Assembly (NCBI GenBank): GCA_963807225.1
Contig: CAWEAD010000008.1
Location: forward strand, 248,001-312,000
DNA from: JAGVGT01 sp963807225
GTDB taxonomy: Bacteria; Desulfobacterota; Desulfobulbia; Desulfobulbales; JAGXFP01
Direction: 5' to 3'
DNA: 64,000 nt
Shown: positions 17,041 through 26,451 of the stretch, piece after piece
Numbering within the stretch: the stretch's first letter is position 1
Layout: each line of letters begins with the position of its first letter
Notes under the pieces: generated by a model
Database searches by the model: none
Told to the model about the DNA's origin: nothing
The model's input: the letters and a program-made list of their open reading frames with translations, nothing else
Position numbers and translations under genes: made by a program

Positions 17041-19059
17041 TCAAGGCCCTTCCAAGGCTGTCAGTTCTTTGGCTAATTCAGCTTCGAGCTTTTCGATCTG
17101 CTCCTGGGCCTCCTCCCACTGGGACATGGCTTTTTTGAGGCGGCCCTCGACTTCATGGTACTCCCTGCTGGTCTCGGCGAACGCCTCCTGATCCTGATAG
17201 AGCTCCGGGTCGGCCAGACGTTTTTCCAGCTCGCTTTTGCGGATCTCAAGTTCCTCAACCAGCTTTTCCTCACGTTCCGCTGCTTTCTTCAGGGGGCCGA
17301 ACTGTCGGTTCTGCTCCTGCCGGAGCTTGGCCTGGAGTTGGCGGGCCTCCTTGCCGTAAACCTTTTTGCCATCGGGCGCCGGCGTATCGATTGTCGTCTT
17401 TGGGGCCCCAGGTTCGCTCGATGCGCTGGTCGGGTAATTTTGTTGCGCGCGTTGGAGACGGAGCTTTTCCAGGTAGTAGGCGGTATTGCCTTCGAATATG
17501 GTGCCGTGGCCGTTTTTGATCTCCAGGATTTTATTGATGAAGCTGTCCACGAAGAAACGATTATGGGAGACCACGATGATCGAGCCGTCGTACTGGGACA
17601 TGGCCTCCTGCAGTACCTCCTGGGAGGTCATGTCGAGATGGTTGGTGGGCTCGTCCATGATCAGGAGATTGGCCGGGCTGGCGATCATCCGGGCCAGGGC
17701 CAGGCGGCTCTTTTCACCACCGGAGAGCACCCGTACCTTCTTGTCCGCATCATTGCCCCGGAAAAGGAAGGCCCCCAGCAGGGAACGCAGCTGGGTGTTG
17801 GTCATCCCGGAGTTGACCGAGAGCAGTACCCCCAGAACGGTGAAGTCCAGGGGCAGCTCCTGGGCCTGGTGCTGACCGAAGTAAGCGGGGATGACGTTGT
17901 GGCCGAAGCGGATGGTACCCCGGTCGGGCTGGTGGATACCGGCCAGGATCTTGACCAGGGTCGATTTGCCGGCGCCGTTTACCCCGAAGACTCCCAGTTT
18001 CTCGCCGCGCTGAATTTCGAAGGAAAGGTTGTCGAAGACCATCTTTTCGTCGAATTTCTTGGTCAGCCCTTCCACCACTAGGCTATGGCGGCCGCTGGGG
18101 GCGGCGGGTGGAAAGCGGAAGGACACCTGCTGCTCGCTATCCTCCAGCTCAATGAGCTCAATTTTTGCCATTTGCTTGATGCGGCTCTGGACCTGACTGG
18201 CCTTGGTGGAGGTAGCCCGGAAGCGTTCGACGAAGCGTTTGGTCTGCTGGAGCTGGGCCTGCTGGTTTTCGTAGGCGGCCCTTTGTATCTGCATTCGCAC
18301 TTCCTTATCGACCAGGAATTTGCTGTAGTTGCCCTTATAGATGTTCAAACGCCCCAGGCTCAATTCCCAGGTGACGTTGGTGACGTTGTCCAGAAAGGCA
18401 CGGTCGTGGGAGATCAGGACAATGCTGCCGGCGTAGCCTTTGAGGAAATCCTCGAGCCAGGTTAGCGATTCGATATCGAGATGGTTGGTGGGCTCGTCCA
18501 GCAACAGGTACGAGGGCTGGGCCAGCAGATGCTTGGCCAGCATCAACCGGGTGATCCAGCCACCGCTGAAGGAATGGCAGTCGCGCTCAAGATCACCTTT
18601 GTTAAAGCCGAGGCCGAAGAGCACCTTTTCGATCCGGGCCTGCATGGTAAATATATCGGCCTGGTCCAGTCGGTGTTGCAACTCACCTTGCTGCTCGAGA
18701 AGTTCGGCGATGCCCGGTGAATGGGGATCGCATTCGGCCAGCTGCCGGTTGATCTCCTCCAGCTCGGCCTGCATCCGCAAGGTGTCGCCGAAGGAGGATT
18801 CGGCCTCATGGTAAAGGGTGCGGCCCGGTGCAAGGCCGGAAACCTCTTGGGGCAGGTAGCCGATGGTGGCCTGGCGAGATTTGACGATGACTCCGTAATC
18901 GGTCTCGATCTCACCGGCAATCATCTTCAAGAGGGTCGATTTGCCGGCGCCATTAACCCCTACCAGGCCGATGCGTTCCTGGGGGTTGATCCGGCCGGAA
19001 ACTTCACGGAAGAGGTGCTTGTCGCCGTATTGCAGGCTGAGGTTGTTAATGGTAATCAT
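17041..19059 (-). CDS. ABC-F family ATPase (Uup/YheS/YdiF-like)
   Basis: A soluble duplicated ABC ATPase with no membrane segments, 672 residues. First domain: Walker A GLVGVNGAGKSTLLKM near residue 35, signature CHSFSGGWITRLMLAK, Walker B SYLLLDEPTNHLDIES. Then the ABC-F linker (YKGNYSKFLVDKEVRMQIQRAAYENQQAQLQQTKRFVERFR). Second domain: GVFGVNGAGKSTLVKI near residue 355, VLSGGEKSRLALARM, LLIMDEPTNHLDMTS. The C-terminal 110 residues are a highly charged coiled coil, as in Uup and YheS. ABC-F proteins act on the ribosome (factors for stalled translation, or antibiotic resistance) or on nucleic acids; which applies here cannot be told. The ATG of MITINNLSLQYGDKHLF fits the family start. It is transcribed divergently from the DUF362 gene. 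Confidence 0.93.
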   Translation of the reverse strand: MITINNLSLQYGDKHLFREVSGRINPQERIGLVGVNGAGKSTLLKMIAGEIETDYGVIVKSRQATIGYLPQEVSGLAPGRTLYHEAESSFGDTLRMQAELEEINRQLAECDPHSPGIAELLEQQGELQHRLDQADIFTMQARIEKVLFGLGFNKGDLERDCHSFSGGWITRLMLAKHLLAQPSYLLLDEPTNHLDIESLTWLEDFLKGYAGSIVLISHDRAFLDNVTNVTWELSLGRLNIYKGNYSKFLVDKEVRMQIQRAAYENQQAQLQQTKRFVERFRATSTKASQVQSRIKQMAKIELIELEDSEQQVSFRFPPAAPSGRHSLVVEGLTKKFDEKMVFDNLSFEIQRGEKLGVFGVNGAGKSTLVKILAGIHQPDRGTIRFGHNVIPAYFGQHQAQELPLDFTVLGVLLSVNSGMTNTQLRSLLGAFLFRGNDADKKVRVLSGGEKSRLALARMIASPANLLIMDEPTNHLDMTSQEVLQEAMSQYDGSIIVVSHNRFFVDSFINKILEIKNGHGTIFEGNTAYYLEKLRLQRAQQNYPTSASSEPGAPKTTIDTPAPDGKKVYGKEARQLQAKLRQEQNRQFGPLKKAAEREEKLVEELEIRKSELEKRLADPELYQDQEAFAETSREYHEVEGRLKKAMSQWEEAQEQIEKLEAELAKELTALEGP

Positions 19060-19265
19060 TGAAGGGTTCCGCTGCGGGGTGGGTGGCAACTACTTGCCGC
19101 CACAGTTGATAAACTATGAATTAATAGCATAATTCAAGAAGGTTAGCTACCCATAGCAGAGTTGATTCAAGTAAAAAAAATCTTGACCGGTGCTTAGGTT
19201 GCCTTGTCTGGGAAAGGACGTATAGATATAAAGAGATCGGGGCTGGGTCCCCGGTAGGAGGTCGA

Positions 19266-20138
19266 ATGGACAGCCGGCAAGAAAAAGCGGGATATAACCT
19301 GAAACGCCTGGTGCGCAAAGAACTGGCCGGCCTGGTCTTCGTGCGGTCTTTCAGCAACTGGGGCGAAACGGTCGCGCCTCTGCTCCGGCAATCCGGGCTA
19401 CTGGAGCGCTTGGATTCCTCCGCCACCATCCTGATCAAGCCCAACCTGGTCGAGAATTTCCTCCCGCCCATCACTACTCCGGTTGAGCTGGTCGCGGAGA
19501 TCGTCGGTTTTCTGCGGAGGGAGCGGCCTGAACTCAGAATCATCATCGGTGAGGGCACCGGCGCCCGCGAATACGATACCTTCCTGCCCTTCAGGGAACT
19601 GGGCTACACCCGGCTGGCCGAGGAGTATGGCCTGGAGTTGCTGGATCTCAACGAAGCGCCCCTGCGGCATCTGCAACAGTCGCGATGCCGCCGCTGGCCG
19701 GAAATGTTTCTGCCGGAAATTCTTTTCGACTCCTTCCTGCTCTCGGTGCCGGTGCTGAAGGCCCATAGTCTGGCCGGCGTTACCCTGACCATGAAGAACA
19801 TGATGGGCTGTGCGCCACCGTCCCATTTCCAAAAAGGCGGCCACTGGAAGAAGTCATCCTTTCACCACGACGTTCAGGCGGCGGTGCTGGACTTGAACCG
19901 TTACCGCACCCCGGATTTCACCATTCTGGACGCCACGGTAGGTATGTGCGAAGCCCATCTCTGGGGCCCCCATTGCGACCCTCCGCCCGGCAAGCTGGTT
20001 GCTGCGGCCGATCCGGTGGCCATCGACGTCTATGGCACAGGCCTGCTTGATCGGGACTGGCGTCTGATCGGCCATCTCCATGAGGCTCACAACGAACTGG
20101 GCTGCGCCGACCCGTTGGAGATTGTCGAGGTGATGTGA
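19266..20138 (+). CDS. DUF362 domain-containing protein
   Basis: A 290-residue cytoplasmic protein with DUF362 hallmarks: ATILIKPNLVENFLPPITTPVELVAEIVGFLRRE near residues 55-90, IIIGEGTGAREYDTF near residue 95, LPVLKAHSLAGVTLTMKNMMGC near residue 165 and FTILDATVGMCEAH near residue 220. Many DUF362 proteins carry ferredoxin-type CxxCxxC clusters; none is present here, so this is the cluster-free form. Function of the family is not established. AGGAGGTCGA precedes the ATG, a near-ideal ribosome-binding site. It is monocistronic between the divergent ABC-F gene and the convergent kinase gene. Confidence 0.87.
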   Translation: MDSRQEKAGYNLKRLVRKELAGLVFVRSFSNWGETVAPLLRQSGLLERLDSSATILIKPNLVENFLPPITTPVELVAEIVGFLRRERPELRIIIGEGTGAREYDTFLPFRELGYTRLAEEYGLELLDLNEAPLRHLQQSRCRRWPEMFLPEILFDSFLLSVPVLKAHSLAGVTLTMKNMMGCAPPSHFQKGGHWKKSSFHHDVQAAVLDLNRYRTPDFTILDATVGMCEAHLWGPHCDPPPGKLVAAADPVAIDVYGTGLLDRDWRLIGHLHEAHNELGCADPLEIVEVM

Positions 20139-20233
20139 AGTTGTGAAGAGGCGGAAAGTTCCCGGCCCTGGAGCCGTTTTTGTTGCCTCCGGCAGAGCGT
20201 ATCCGGCGAGGCCCTTGCGGTGCGCTGTCCCGG

Positions 20234-22948
20234 TCAACCGTTGGCTTTCGGCACCAGCCGAGTGATAACCTCCAGCATCTTCTCAAGCTCGAAAGGTTTT
20301 GAGAGATATTCGTCCATGCCGGCCGCCAGGCATTGTTCACGGTAACCGGCCACGGCATGGGCGGTTATGGCGACGATCGGCAGGTGACGGTTGGTGTTCT
20401 TTTCTTTTTCCCGAAGGAGCCTGGTTGCTTCCAGCCCGTCAATTTCCGGCATTTCCAGGTCCATCAGCACCAGATCGAAATTCTGGGCGGCAATGGCTTC
20501 CAGGACCTGCCGACCATTTTCCGCTTCGGTGACTTGCCAACCCTGCTTTTTTAGAAGCTCGGCCGCAAGAATCCGGTTGATTTTTTCATCGTCGGCCAGA
20601 AGGAGGTGCAGCTTTTTTTGCCCGATTTGCCGGGGTTGTTCAGGCTGCTGCCGGATGGTCGATTTAACCGCATCCGGAAGGACAGTGAAAATAGAGGTGA
20701 AATGGAAGATGCTGCCGGTGGCAGCGTCAAGAGTCGAAGCGTGGCCATCTTCCACCCAGATGCGGCCGTCCATCAGTCGAACCAATTCAGCCGAAATGGT
20801 TAATCCCAGACCGGAACCGCCGAATTTCCGGGAGGTGGTGCTGTCGGCCTGGGTGAACTCCTGAAAGATTATGTCCTTCTGGGCTGCCGGAATGCCGATG
20901 CCGGTGTCACTGACCGTCCAGTGCAGGGTGATCTTGTGGTCTTGAATCTCCGCGATAATGGCGCGGAGTTCGATCGCGCCTTGTTCGGTAAATTTTATGG
21001 CGTTGGCCAGCAGATTGATAATGACCTGAGTCAGCCGGTTGGGATCTCCGAACAGATTCGGCGGGATGGCTGGGTCGAGATGCCAGGATAATTGGAGCCG
21101 TTTTTTTTGCGCCTTCAAGGCCATCATCTGGAGGGACGGGGCCAGGGCCTCTTCCAGGTTGAAAGGGATCTGATCCAGGTTAAGCCGACCAGCCTCGATG
21201 CGTGAGAAATCGAGGATATCATTAATGATATGCAGCAGCCGCTTGGCGGAAATCTTGATCATTTCAAGATACTTGCGGAACTTTTCCGGCACCTCCATTC
21301 CGAGCAGCATCTCAGTCATTCCGATCACCCCGTTCATCGGGGTCCTGATTTCATGGCTCATGGCCGCCAGGAATCTGCTTTTGGCCACATTGGCCGCCTC
21401 CGCCGCCTCCTTGGCCAAACGCATTTCTTCTGATTTCTTGCGTTCGGTAATATCGATAATCATGCCTTCAAGATAGAGCACCCGGCCCTTGTGGTCACGG
21501 ATGGCGTAGGCGTTGACCAGGACACTTATCTTGCTCCGATCCTTTCGGTACATTTCGGTTTCGAAGTTGCGAGCCACTCCTTTCTGAAGAACCTGCCGGC
21601 GCAGTTCCATCCTTTCTTCGCGATTAACATAGATCGTATCGAGGTTCGGACTGGTGGTCAGGACCTCGTCCGCAGAGTTGTAACCGAACATCCCGGCCAG
21701 GGCCGGGTTGACCATGACGATTTTTCCATCAGGTGAGGTTCGGAAGATCCCCTCGGTGGAATTGTTGAAGATGGACTGATACTGTTCCTGGGCCTCGGTG
21801 GCCTTCTTCCTGATGGTATCGATGCGGTCGGCCAGGGCCAGGGCCAGGAGGACGATGGTGAACAGCGAGCCGATCTGCGGGGCGTTGAGGATGATGGCCT
21901 CGTTGTTGAGCAGGCCGTAAACCCGCAGGACCTGGACGATGATGCCCACGAAGAACATGATCCAGGCGGTGACGAAGTAACGGGCCGGGCGGTATCCGTG
22001 CAGCATGCAATAGATGCCGGTGACCATGACGATGGTGATGGTGAAGGCGTCGATAGGGATCATGGCCCTGATCGCCAGGGAGTAGCTGCAGATGAAGGGC
22101 AGTGGTGCCAAAGCCGCCGCGGCCACGACGGTGCCCAGCAAAACCTTGTGCAGCAAGGGGGTCTGGCGGGCCGTATCGAGAAACTTTATGCTGAAGAGGG
22201 CGATGCCGATGGCGCCGAGGGCCCCGATCAGCGGCATGGAATTGCTGTTCCACCAGGGGTGATCGGGCCACAGATACTCGTAAGCAATGCCGTGCATGAG
22301 GGCCTGATACAAGCCGAAATTGACGATGAACAGGAGATAGTAGAAGTAGGTAATCTCCTGCAGGGTGAGGAGCAGCATCAAGGTGTAGACGATCATCACC
22401 AGAATCACCCCGTAGTAGAGGCCGAGATAGAATTGCTGGCGGTGGTCCCAGGCGGCGAAGGCGCGACGCGACCAGATGGTCATTGGCAGGGCGATGGCGC
22501 TTTCAGATTGGATCCGGAGGTAAATGGGCCTGCCGCTCAGGGATACCTGCGGCAGGGTGATCAGCAGGTTCCGGTTCTCGATCTCACGGGAGCTGAAAGG
22601 CAGCAGATCGCCGCTGACCTTATGTTGGTAGTCGCCGTTTTTCCCGGGCAGATAGATATCCACCCGGTCAAGCAGGGGATATTCCAGTTCCAGGAGCCAT
22701 TCCAGATGGGGGTCGAAATTGCCGCCGGTGCTTAACCGGACCCAGAAGACCGAATGGTTTAGGCCCAGGTTGGGCTTCGTTGACGTGTTGTGCAGATATC
22801 TTGGCGCCAGGGCCGGTGAGGAGGCCTCGGCGAAAGAAAGGGAGCCGTCCCGGTCTTCCAGGGTATAGAGAAAGTCGATCGAGGGGATATTGCTCCAGGC
22901 CGCTCTGGTATACGACCATCCTGGTCCCGGTCGTCCCTGGGATACCAT
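20234..22948 (-). CDS. 7TMR-DISM hybrid sensor histidine kinase, N-terminus lost by frameshift
   Basis: The readable frame gives 904 residues: an extracellular 7TMR-DISM sensing domain (LNHSVFWVRL..., about 25-165), a seven-helix 7TMR-DISM membrane region (about 170-375), a PAS/PAC domain (YQSIFNNSTEGIFRTSPDGKIVMVN), a HisKA dimerisation domain with the phosphorylated His in AAMSHEIRTPMNGVIGM, a HATPase domain (NLLANAIKF, DTGIGIP, GGSGLGLTI), and a C-terminal receiver domain with the phospho-Asp in DLVLMDLEMPEIDG. The in-frame start at 22948 lies inside the sensing domain and gives no signal peptide. The missing start is in another frame immediately upstream, separated by one extra C in a run of four (22883-22886). 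This is either a pseudogene, a phase-variable run, or a sequencing error. No response regulator gene is adjacent. Confidence 0.9.
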   Translation of the reverse strand: MVSQGRPGPGWSYTRAAWSNIPSIDFLYTLEDRDGSLSFAEASSPALAPRYLHNTSTKPNLGLNHSVFWVRLSTGGNFDPHLEWLLELEYPLLDRVDIYLPGKNGDYQHKVSGDLLPFSSREIENRNLLITLPQVSLSGRPIYLRIQSESAIALPMTIWSRRAFAAWDHRQQFYLGLYYGVILVMIVYTLMLLLTLQEITYFYYLLFIVNFGLYQALMHGIAYEYLWPDHPWWNSNSMPLIGALGAIGIALFSIKFLDTARQTPLLHKVLLGTVVAAAALAPLPFICSYSLAIRAMIPIDAFTITIVMVTGIYCMLHGYRPARYFVTAWIMFFVGIIVQVLRVYGLLNNEAIILNAPQIGSLFTIVLLALALADRIDTIRKKATEAQEQYQSIFNNSTEGIFRTSPDGKIVMVNPALAGMFGYNSADEVLTTSPNLDTIYVNREERMELRRQVLQKGVARNFETEMYRKDRSKISVLVNAYAIRDHKGRVLYLEGMIIDITERKKSEEMRLAKEAAEAANVAKSRFLAAMSHEIRTPMNGVIGMTEMLLGMEVPEKFRKYLEMIKISAKRLLHIINDILDFSRIEAGRLNLDQIPFNLEEALAPSLQMMALKAQKKRLQLSWHLDPAIPPNLFGDPNRLTQVIINLLANAIKFTEQGAIELRAIIAEIQDHKITLHWTVSDTGIGIPAAQKDIIFQEFTQADSTTSRKFGGSGLGLTISAELVRLMDGRIWVEDGHASTLDAATGSIFHFTSIFTVLPDAVKSTIRQQPEQPRQIGQKKLHLLLADDEKINRILAAELLKKQGWQVTEAENGRQVLEAIAAQNFDLVLMDLEMPEIDGLEATRLLREKEKNTNRHLPIVAITAHAVAGYREQCLAAGMDEYLSKPFELEKMLEVITRLVPKANG

Positions 22949-23066
22949 GGGCCGGTACGCCGGTTACGGCCATGAACAGCAGGATCAAGAGAAGGAAAGT
23001 CAGTGGGCGCGCAAGAATAGAGATGGCTTGGTTGCGGGTCTGCTTGATCAAGTTATTGCTCGTCAA
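22887..23066 (-). pseudogene. Detached signal-peptide segment of the hybrid kinase
   Basis: This frame encodes about 60 residues beginning MTSNNLIKQTRNQAISILAR, then a strongly hydrophobic stretch (PLTFLLLILLFMAVTGV) and a signal-peptidase-like site (VPAHG), then GIPGTTGTRMVVYQSGLEQYP. If one C of the CCCC run (minus strand, 22883-22886) is skipped, the reading continues directly into the kinase frame as GLEQYPSIDFLYTLEDRDG, which fits the start of a 7TMR-DISM sensing domain. The restored protein would be about 943 residues. The start codon here is TTG without an obvious ribosome-binding site, so the exact beginning is uncertain. Confidence 0.8.
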
Positions 23067-23304
23067 CGGATGACGGATTCTTCTGAATCCGGGGTTTCAA
23101 TATAAGAAGGAATCATAATCCTAAGCTGCACAGAGAGCAATTTTTTGTTTGCGGCAGCAGCCCGGGAGTTCCTGCCAATTTAGCGGTCCCCGGCTATTGG
23201 GATGGCCGGAGAGAATCCGGCAAACCGGGGCAGATCCAGAGTTTGGCTTGGAATTTGGAATAATGCGGCGGCAAAGAAGTTCTCGGCTCGGACGCGGAGA
23301 CCGT

Positions 23305-24138
23305 TCAGACAGTCTGGCTGACATATCCGGGTTTACGGGCCAGACCGATTTCCTGGGTAACCTGAGTGGCGATTTCCTCGATGGATTTACCGGCGGAGGA
23401 GATGATCGGCACCCGGTGATGGTGGAAGATTTCTTCGGCCTGCTGCAATTCCTCAATACAGGTGGCCAGTCTGGCGTATTTGCTGTCTGAGTAGCGTTTT
23501 TCCCGGATGCTGTGGAGCAGTTCCGGCGTGGTGGTAAGGGCCACCGCCCGCTTGATGTTGCGGACCACGCTCTCCGGCAGGCGGAGTTCCTTAAGGTACT
23601 CGTCGGTCAAGGGAAAATTGGCCGCTTTCAATCCCATCTGGGTGGCGAGATAGACGCTGACCGGCGTTTTCCCGGCCCGGGACACTCCGAGCAGGATAAC
23701 ATCGGCCTCGTCGAACTCGTTGGACTTGGTACCATCATCGTGCTCCAGGCAGTAGTTGATGGCTTCTACCCGCTTGGCCATGGTCACGTTGTCGCTGTGC
23801 CGGGAAAACCCCGGAACCCTCAGGGCCTTGGCCTCAAGACAATGTTCGAGGGGATCGAGAAAATTATCGAAGACATCGAAAAACTCAACTTCGGGCGAAC
23901 GGAAGATGTTGCGGATCTCCAGATCCATGATGGTGCTGAAGATGATCGGTCGTCGGCCCCGCGACTGGTTCAGAATGTATTCCAGGGTTTTCTGGGCGTC
24001 CTTGATCGAGCGAACATAAGGGATTTTCTCTTCGTGAAAGCTGATTTCGGGGAATTGACAGAGGAGCGCCTGACCAAGATTGGTGATCATGATGCCGGTG
24101 CTGTCGGAGATATAATATATATCTTTGGAGCTCCACAT
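23305..24138 (-). CDS. Pyruvate,phosphate dikinase / PEP synthase regulatory protein (kinase-pyrophosphorylase)
   Basis: A bifunctional regulator that inactivates its target by ADP-dependent phosphorylation of a threonine and reactivates it by Pi-dependent dephosphorylation. In 277 residues I see the family start IYYISDSTGIMITNLGQALLCQF, FSTIMDLEIR, LEHCLEAKALRVPGFSRHSD and the P-loop-like VILLGVSRAGKTPVSVYLA near residue 155, followed by AANFPLT. Whether the target is pyruvate,phosphate dikinase or PEP synthase depends on which the genome encodes; neither is in this window. It is followed downstream by about 240 nt without a gene, then the frameshifted kinase. Upstream is coaBC. Confidence 0.92.
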   Translation of the reverse strand: MWSSKDIYYISDSTGIMITNLGQALLCQFPEISFHEEKIPYVRSIKDAQKTLEYILNQSRGRRPIIFSTIMDLEIRNIFRSPEVEFFDVFDNFLDPLEHCLEAKALRVPGFSRHSDNVTMAKRVEAINYCLEHDDGTKSNEFDEADVILLGVSRAGKTPVSVYLATQMGLKAANFPLTDEYLKELRLPESVVRNIKRAVALTTTPELLHSIREKRYSDSKYARLATCIEELQQAEEIFHHHRVPIISSAGKSIEEIATQVTQEIGLARKPGYVSQTV

Positions 24139-24224
24139 GGGATTTCACTCGCCGCTGGGGTATTAAGTAAATTGCTGCCGGGGCGGGTCGGCACCAAGGG
24201 CGAAAGCGCTGGCCGAACCGGTTA

Positions 24225-25430
24225 TTATCTGTCCAGTAGTTTGACCACCCGGTTCCAGATCCTATCAGCCGTCAACTCTTTGTTCAACAGGGGCAGCTTT
24301 TCTTCACCGCCGTCCCGGTCCAGAATAATGATCCGGTTGGTTTCGACCTCAAAACCGGCATCGTCGGCGCTGACGTCATTGAAGGCCAGCAGGTCGAGAT
24401 TTTTATCATGAAGTTTACGCCACCCTTCGTCGAGGCTGGCTCCGGTTTCAGCGGCGAATCCGATCAGGATGGGCAGACTTGAGCAATCACCCTTCCTTTC
24501 TCCCAGTGTTTTCAGGATGTCCTGATTGGCGGTCAGTTCGAGGGCTAACTCCGTGCCGGCTTTCTTGATTTTGGTCGCCGCACGGTGGGATGGGCGAAAA
24601 TCGGAAACGGCCGCGGCCTTTACTACCGCGTCGCAATTTTCGGCCCGAGCCAGAACCTCCGTCGCCATTTCATCGGCGGTTGATACGCGGATGGTGGTAA
24701 TGCCAGGCGGGTCGGGCAGTGATGAGGGACCGCTGATCAGAATTACCTCGGCGCCGCGCCGACGGGCGGTTACGGCCAGCGCGAAACCCATCCGGCCGCT
24801 GGACCGGTTGCCCAGGTAACGGATCGGATCAAGCGGTTCGTGAGTGGGACCGGCGGTGACCAGGACCCGGCGCTCGGCCAGATCCTGGCGGGATAGAACG
24901 GTGAGCACAATCTCCCGGACCGCAGGCCATTCCGGCAAGCGACCCGGGCCTTCTTCCTGGCAGGCCATCCGGCCGCAATCCGGCTCAACCAGGTGATAGC
25001 CGAAATCGGCCAGGCGCTGCAGATTGGCCTGGGTGGCAGGGTGCAGGTACATATTGCTGTTCATGGCCGGGCAGACGATGATCGGGATCCGGGCGGCCAG
25101 GACTACCGAGGCCAGCAGGTCGTCGGCCAATCCCTGCGCCAGACGGGCGATGGTCTGAGCGGTGGCCGGGCCGATCAGCAGCAGATCATGTTCCCGGGCC
25201 AGGTTGATATGCGGGATCGATTCCGCGCCAACTGCTGAGAACATCTCGGTATGGACCGAACGGCCGGAAAGGGCGGCGAAGGTCAGGGGGGTGACGAAGC
25301 GGGCAGCGCTCGCGGTCATGACGACCGAGACTTCGGCGCCGGCCCGCCTTAACTCACGTACCCAGTCGACTGCCTTGTACACGGCAATGCTGCCGCAAAC
25401 CCCCAGAAGAACCCTCTTGCCGGTCAGCAC
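24225..25430 (-). CDS. coaBC: Bifunctional phosphopantothenoylcysteine decarboxylase / phosphopantothenate-cysteine ligase
   Basis: Two consecutive steps of CoA synthesis in one protein of 401 residues. The N-terminal CoaC flavoprotein domain has VLLGVCGSIAVYKAVDWVRELRRAGAEVSVVMT (1-40), the active-site His in IPHINLAREHDLLLIGPATA near residue 75, PAMNSNMY near residue 120 and the substrate-clamp Cys in DCGRMACQEEGPGRLPE near residue 155. The C-terminal CoaB domain has VTAGPTHEPLDPIRYLGNRSSGRMG near residue 190 and KAAAVSDFRP. The start is GTG. The CoaB domain activates with CTP in bacteria. Downstream is the PPDK regulator gene, about 90 nt away. Confidence 0.96.
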   Translation of the reverse strand: MLTGKRVLLGVCGSIAVYKAVDWVRELRRAGAEVSVVMTASAARFVTPLTFAALSGRSVHTEMFSAVGAESIPHINLAREHDLLLIGPATAQTIARLAQGLADDLLASVVLAARIPIIVCPAMNSNMYLHPATQANLQRLADFGYHLVEPDCGRMACQEEGPGRLPEWPAVREIVLTVLSRQDLAERRVLVTAGPTHEPLDPIRYLGNRSSGRMGFALAVTARRRGAEVILISGPSSLPDPPGITTIRVSTADEMATEVLARAENCDAVVKAAAVSDFRPSHRAATKIKKAGTELALELTANQDILKTLGERKGDCSSLPILIGFAAETGASLDEGWRKLHDKNLDLLAFNDVSADDAGFEVETNRIIILDRDGGEEKLPLLNKELTADRIWNRVVKLLDR

Positions 25431-25446
25431 GATCTATCCGATCCGT

Positions 25447-25929
25447 TCAACTGTTGGTGTGCGCGATGTAAACGATCACCTCGGTTTTACCCAGGGTTCC
25501 GCCTTCGACTATCTTGATCATGCAGGAAGCCTGGGGTTTGATGAAGGCCAGCAGGACATCCTTGGATTTTACCGTGCCGGTCACGGTCCAGCCGTCCTTT
25601 TTCATACCGTTGATAAAGAAATCGGTGAGAGAGTTGACCTCGACCCGGCCATTGAAGGTGAGGATGCCACCGGTAAATGAGGCAGTGTTGATGGAGACGC
25701 TCTTCTCCCGGTTCCATTCGAGTTCACCGGGGATCAGCAGGTCACGGAAATCCACCGGGTAATACGGCTCATTGGTGACCGTGTTGGTGGTGTCGACCGA
25801 AGTGTGGCCGGCATCGGCCGCACCCTGGTCGCTGTCCATCGGCAGGCAACCGGCCAGGAGCAGGAGAACGGCAAACAAAGAGAGGACGATGCGGAGCGTC
25901 GGACGGTTCAGTCTGGTCTGCTTTTTCAT
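25447..25929 (-). CDS. Small predicted lipoprotein, 160 aa
   Basis: The N terminus MKKQTRLNRPTLRIVLSLFAVLLLLAGCLPMDSDQG is a clear lipoprotein signal with lipobox LLAGC at about residues 24-28. A low-complexity linker follows, then a domain beginning YYPVDFRDLLIPGELEWNREKSVSINTASFTGGILTFNGRVEVNSLTDFFINGMKKDGW and ending VIVYIAHTNS. I recognise it as a lipoprotein type seen in Desulfobacterota but cannot name a function. It lies 16 nt upstream of coaBC and 12 nt downstream of the nitroreductase gene, all on the minus strand, so the three are probably cotranscribed. The FFINGMKKDGWTV pattern suggests a compact alpha/beta domain. Confidence 0.82.
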   Translation of the reverse strand: MKKQTRLNRPTLRIVLSLFAVLLLLAGCLPMDSDQGAADAGHTSVDTTNTVTNEPYYPVDFRDLLIPGELEWNREKSVSINTASFTGGILTFNGRVEVNSLTDFFINGMKKDGWTVTGTVKSKDVLLAFIKPQASCMIKIVEGGTLGKTEVIVYIAHTNS

Positions 25930-25941
25930 TTAATAATCTCC

Positions 25942-26451
25942 TTATATTTCTTTGATAATGACTTCATTCAAGGTTTTGCGCTGGGATTTCTGTCGGCGAT
26001 GGGCGGGGTAACCCAGGGCGACGACGGCCATCAGGTCGTAGTTTCGATCAAGTCCAAGTATGCGGTTGACCTCATCCTTACGGTTCAGGATTTCTCCGAG
26101 CCAGACTGCGCCCAAGTCAAGAGCCTCGGCGGCCAGGAGCATATTCTGCAGACAGGCTCCGGCAGCCTGCTGGTCTTTGACTTCATTATAAATTTCACGA
26201 CGGTCCAGGAACAAGGCGATCAGGGCCGGGGCCGCCTGGATGATATGGGCATATCTGGTCTGCTCGGCCAGGTCGGAGATGATTGCCGGTTCGGTTATAC
26301 TGACAAAACGCCAGGGCTGGTTATTAAGGCCCGATGGGGCCCAGCTGCCGGCCCGGATAATTTCCCTAAGCAAACCCTGAGCTACGGGAAATTCGGTAAA
26401 TTCGCGAATGCTGCGACGTTGGAAGATGGCGTCGAGGACGGCTTGATTCAT
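25942..26451 (-). CDS. Nitroreductase family protein
   Basis: A 169-residue FMN-dependent oxidoreductase fold. It starts AIFQRRSIREFTEFPV (the conserved RRSxRxF FMN contact), continues IIRAGSWAPSGLNNQPWRFV near residue 40 (FMN-binding APSGxNxQPW motif) and ends with MAVVALGYPAHRRQKSQRKTLNEVI, again typical. The middle DQQAAGACLQNMLLAAEALDLGAVWLGEI is the dimer helix. The physiological substrate cannot be inferred. It heads the group with the lipoprotein and coaBC and is divergent from tatD. Confidence 0.92.
   Translation of the reverse strand: MNQAVLDAIFQRRSIREFTEFPVAQGLLREIIRAGSWAPSGLNNQPWRFVSITEPAIISDLAEQTRYAHIIQAAPALIALFLDRREIYNEVKDQQAAGACLQNMLLAAEALDLGAVWLGEILNRKDEVNRILGLDRNYDLMAVVALGYPAHRRQKSQRKTLNEVIIKEI

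Noticed and set aside
22668..23066. A separate 132-residue secreted protein upstream of the kinase
   Set aside because: Its first 60 residues are the missing signal peptide of the kinase and the rest is out-of-frame kinase sequence; a one-base frameshift explains it better.
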